Assembly: GCF_011369485.1 (NCBI RefSeq)
Contig: NZ_VXCA01000042.1
Location: 1-64,000, forward strand
Reading direction: 5' to 3'
Length of the DNA: 64,000 nt
From: Pseudomonas atagonensis
Lineage (GTDB): Bacteria > Pseudomonadota > Gammaproteobacteria > Pseudomonadales > Pseudomonadaceae
The notes beneath the pieces are model-generated. The model made no database searches, was not told the DNA's origin, and was given only the letters and a program-made list of their open reading frames with translations. Made by a program: the position numbers and the translations under genes. Positions 62,918-64,000 of the stretch are shown here, one piece after another. Every line of letters starts with the position of its first letter. Position 1 is the stretch's first letter.

Positions 62918-62965
62918 AAAAAGGGACAGTGACCTTTCATTTTGAAAGGTTACTGCCCCTTTTTG
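62918..62965. terminator. Long bidirectional terminator
   Basis: AAAAAGGGACAGTGACCTTTC and GAAAGGTTACTGCCCCTTTTT pair over about 20 bases with few mismatches, between convergent VOC and rtcA genes. Confidence 0.88.
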
Positions 62966-62969
62966 TTCA

Positions 62970-63995
62970 TCAGCGTGCACTGAGCTCGACCCGCATACAC
63001 TCGGCCCCCTCCTCCCGACATTCGATGCGGATCGGCAAAAACTGCTCGATGACCGCAATGTTGCTGTGCAAATGCTCGGTCATCCGTGGTGTGGTGAACG
63101 ATCCGCCACCGGCCAGCGCCATCGGCAGCAGCAACTGATCGGCCAGGTGTTCCGCCACCGCCGCACCGCTGCGCAACCAGTCGGCGGCTTGATTGATCGC
63201 GGCATCGGCCACCCTCTCCGAGCGTAAAGATACCTGGCCAAACGCGCTGAACACCTCGGTGACATGCTCGAAAACGTATTCCAGCAACAGCACATTGCCC
63301 GGTCCGCGCGCCGGATCGAGGGTGATGTGGTGTAGCGCATCCGGTGCCATTCGCAAACGCCTGGCCACTTGATCCAGCTCTCGCCGGGCAACCGTGGGCG
63401 CCAGCCCGGCCGCCAGTGCCAGAGCCTGTTGCGACACTGTCGCGCCGCGTTCACACAGATCCAGTCGGGACAGGGTCGAGGGTTGCACGCTGGCCTCGAA
63501 TTCTCCGCCTCCGGCCGGTACAAAGCCGTGGCGCAGCAATTCCAGCTCGACGTTGCCACCCATGCGCCGCAACAGCGGCAACCAACTGCGCGAAAGGAAG
63601 TCCGTGGGCGGCGCCAGCGGATTGTGCGTCCCGCCGGAAATTCGCACCCGACTGGCTTGCGGTGCCTGCAACAAGGCCGGCAACAGCGTCTGCAACACCA
63701 GCGTGCAACTGCCGGCCGTGCCGATGTCGAACTGGTAATCGCCGCCGCGAATCACTCCCGGCTCAAAACTCAATGACTGCGAACCCAATGTTGCGCCGCA
63801 GGTTTTCGCGCCACACACTTCAGCCGCCGCCAGCACCGCTGTCAGGTGCTGACGCAGCAATCCCGGACGGCTGCGTTTGGCGCGAATGTGCTTAATGCGA
63901 AACGCCCGGCCCGTCACCATCGACAGGCTCAAGGCACTGCGCAACACCTGGCCGCCGCCGATGGCACCGTCCAGTTCAATCACTTGCTGTTCCAT
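62970..63995 (-). CDS. rtcA: RNA 3'-terminal phosphate cyclase
   Basis: 341 residues, normal length. Converts RNA 3'-phosphate to 2',3'-cyclic phosphate with ATP. Family marks: 'IELDGAIGGGQVLRSALSLSMVTGRAFRIKHIRAKRSRPGLLRQHLTAVLAAAEV', 'GTAGSCTLVLQTLLPALL', 'RHGFVPAGGGEFEASV' and the C-terminal 'TEHLHSNIAVIEQFLP', which carries the catalytic His (308 or 310). In many Pseudomonas it is next to rtcB and an RtcR regulator; these would lie beyond base 64000. Confidence 0.95.
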   Translation of the reverse strand: MEQQVIELDGAIGGGQVLRSALSLSMVTGRAFRIKHIRAKRSRPGLLRQHLTAVLAAAEVCGAKTCGATLGSQSLSFEPGVIRGGDYQFDIGTAGSCTLVLQTLLPALLQAPQASRVRISGGTHNPLAPPTDFLSRSWLPLLRRMGGNVELELLRHGFVPAGGGEFEASVQPSTLSRLDLCERGATVSQQALALAAGLAPTVARRELDQVARRLRMAPDALHHITLDPARGPGNVLLLEYVFEHVTEVFSAFGQVSLRSERVADAAINQAADWLRSGAAVAEHLADQLLLPMALAGGGSFTTPRMTEHLHSNIAVIEQFLPIRIECREEGAECMRVELSAR

Positions 63996-64000
63996 TGCAA

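Overview
The window looks like chromosomal DNA of a fluorescent-group Pseudomonas. This rests on gene families, high GC, Pseudomonas-type codon use and paired REP palindromes, and is inference rather than a database match. I see no rRNA, tRNA, CRISPR array or complete insertion sequence.

1-9.5 kb is a type VI secretion (T6SS) effector island: the 3' part of a vgrG interrupted by an in-frame TAG, a DUF4123 adaptor gene, and an 836-residue LysM effector whose 3' end turns AT-rich. Facing it on the minus strand are four tandem paralogous lipoproteins with an FGE/SUMF1-like fold lacking the usual catalytic cysteines (probable immunity array), then an unrecognised 208-residue protein. 9.5-12.3 kb carries a VanW-like protein, a GT2 glycosyltransferase, a small hairpin region and a periplasmic protein. 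12.4-16.6 kb is a three-gene ABC operon (ATPase, FtsX-like permease, AttH-like lipoprotein).

16.8-37.7 kb is a surface-polysaccharide locus. A sulfatase-fold membrane enzyme is divergent from a long operon: ugd, nucleotide-sugar epimerase, initiating sugar-phosphate transferase, BY-kinase-like ATPase, export lipoprotein, chain-length protein, glycosyltransferases, O-antigen-ligase-like polymerase, polysaccharide deacetylase, Wzx-like flippase, secreted glycosidase-like protein, GNAT, FemAB-like acyltransferase, ChbG/HpnK deacetylase and a second GNAT. Most junctions overlap or are separated by a few bases. The content fits a Wzx/Wzy-type exopolysaccharide containing uronic acid and modified amino sugar; I cannot assign it to a named polymer.

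37.9-49.6 kb holds accessory metabolism and regulation: a methyltransferase, an orphan antitoxin whose C-terminus is built from a REP half-element, a LysR/esterase divergent pair, an MscS channel fused to a cyclic-nucleotide domain, a DoxX/monooxygenase/amidohydrolase/YcaC gene set with a LysR nearby, and an unrecognised 582-residue internally duplicated beta protein. 49.8-55.7 kb contains regulators, including two tail-to-tail paralogues of the OmpR-type winged helix plus NTPase class. 55.9-64 kb carries pirin, a small coiled-coil membrane protein, a LysR/MFS divergent pair, a quinone oxidoreductase, an alpha/beta hydrolase, a frameshifted membrane protein, a VOC protein and rtcA.
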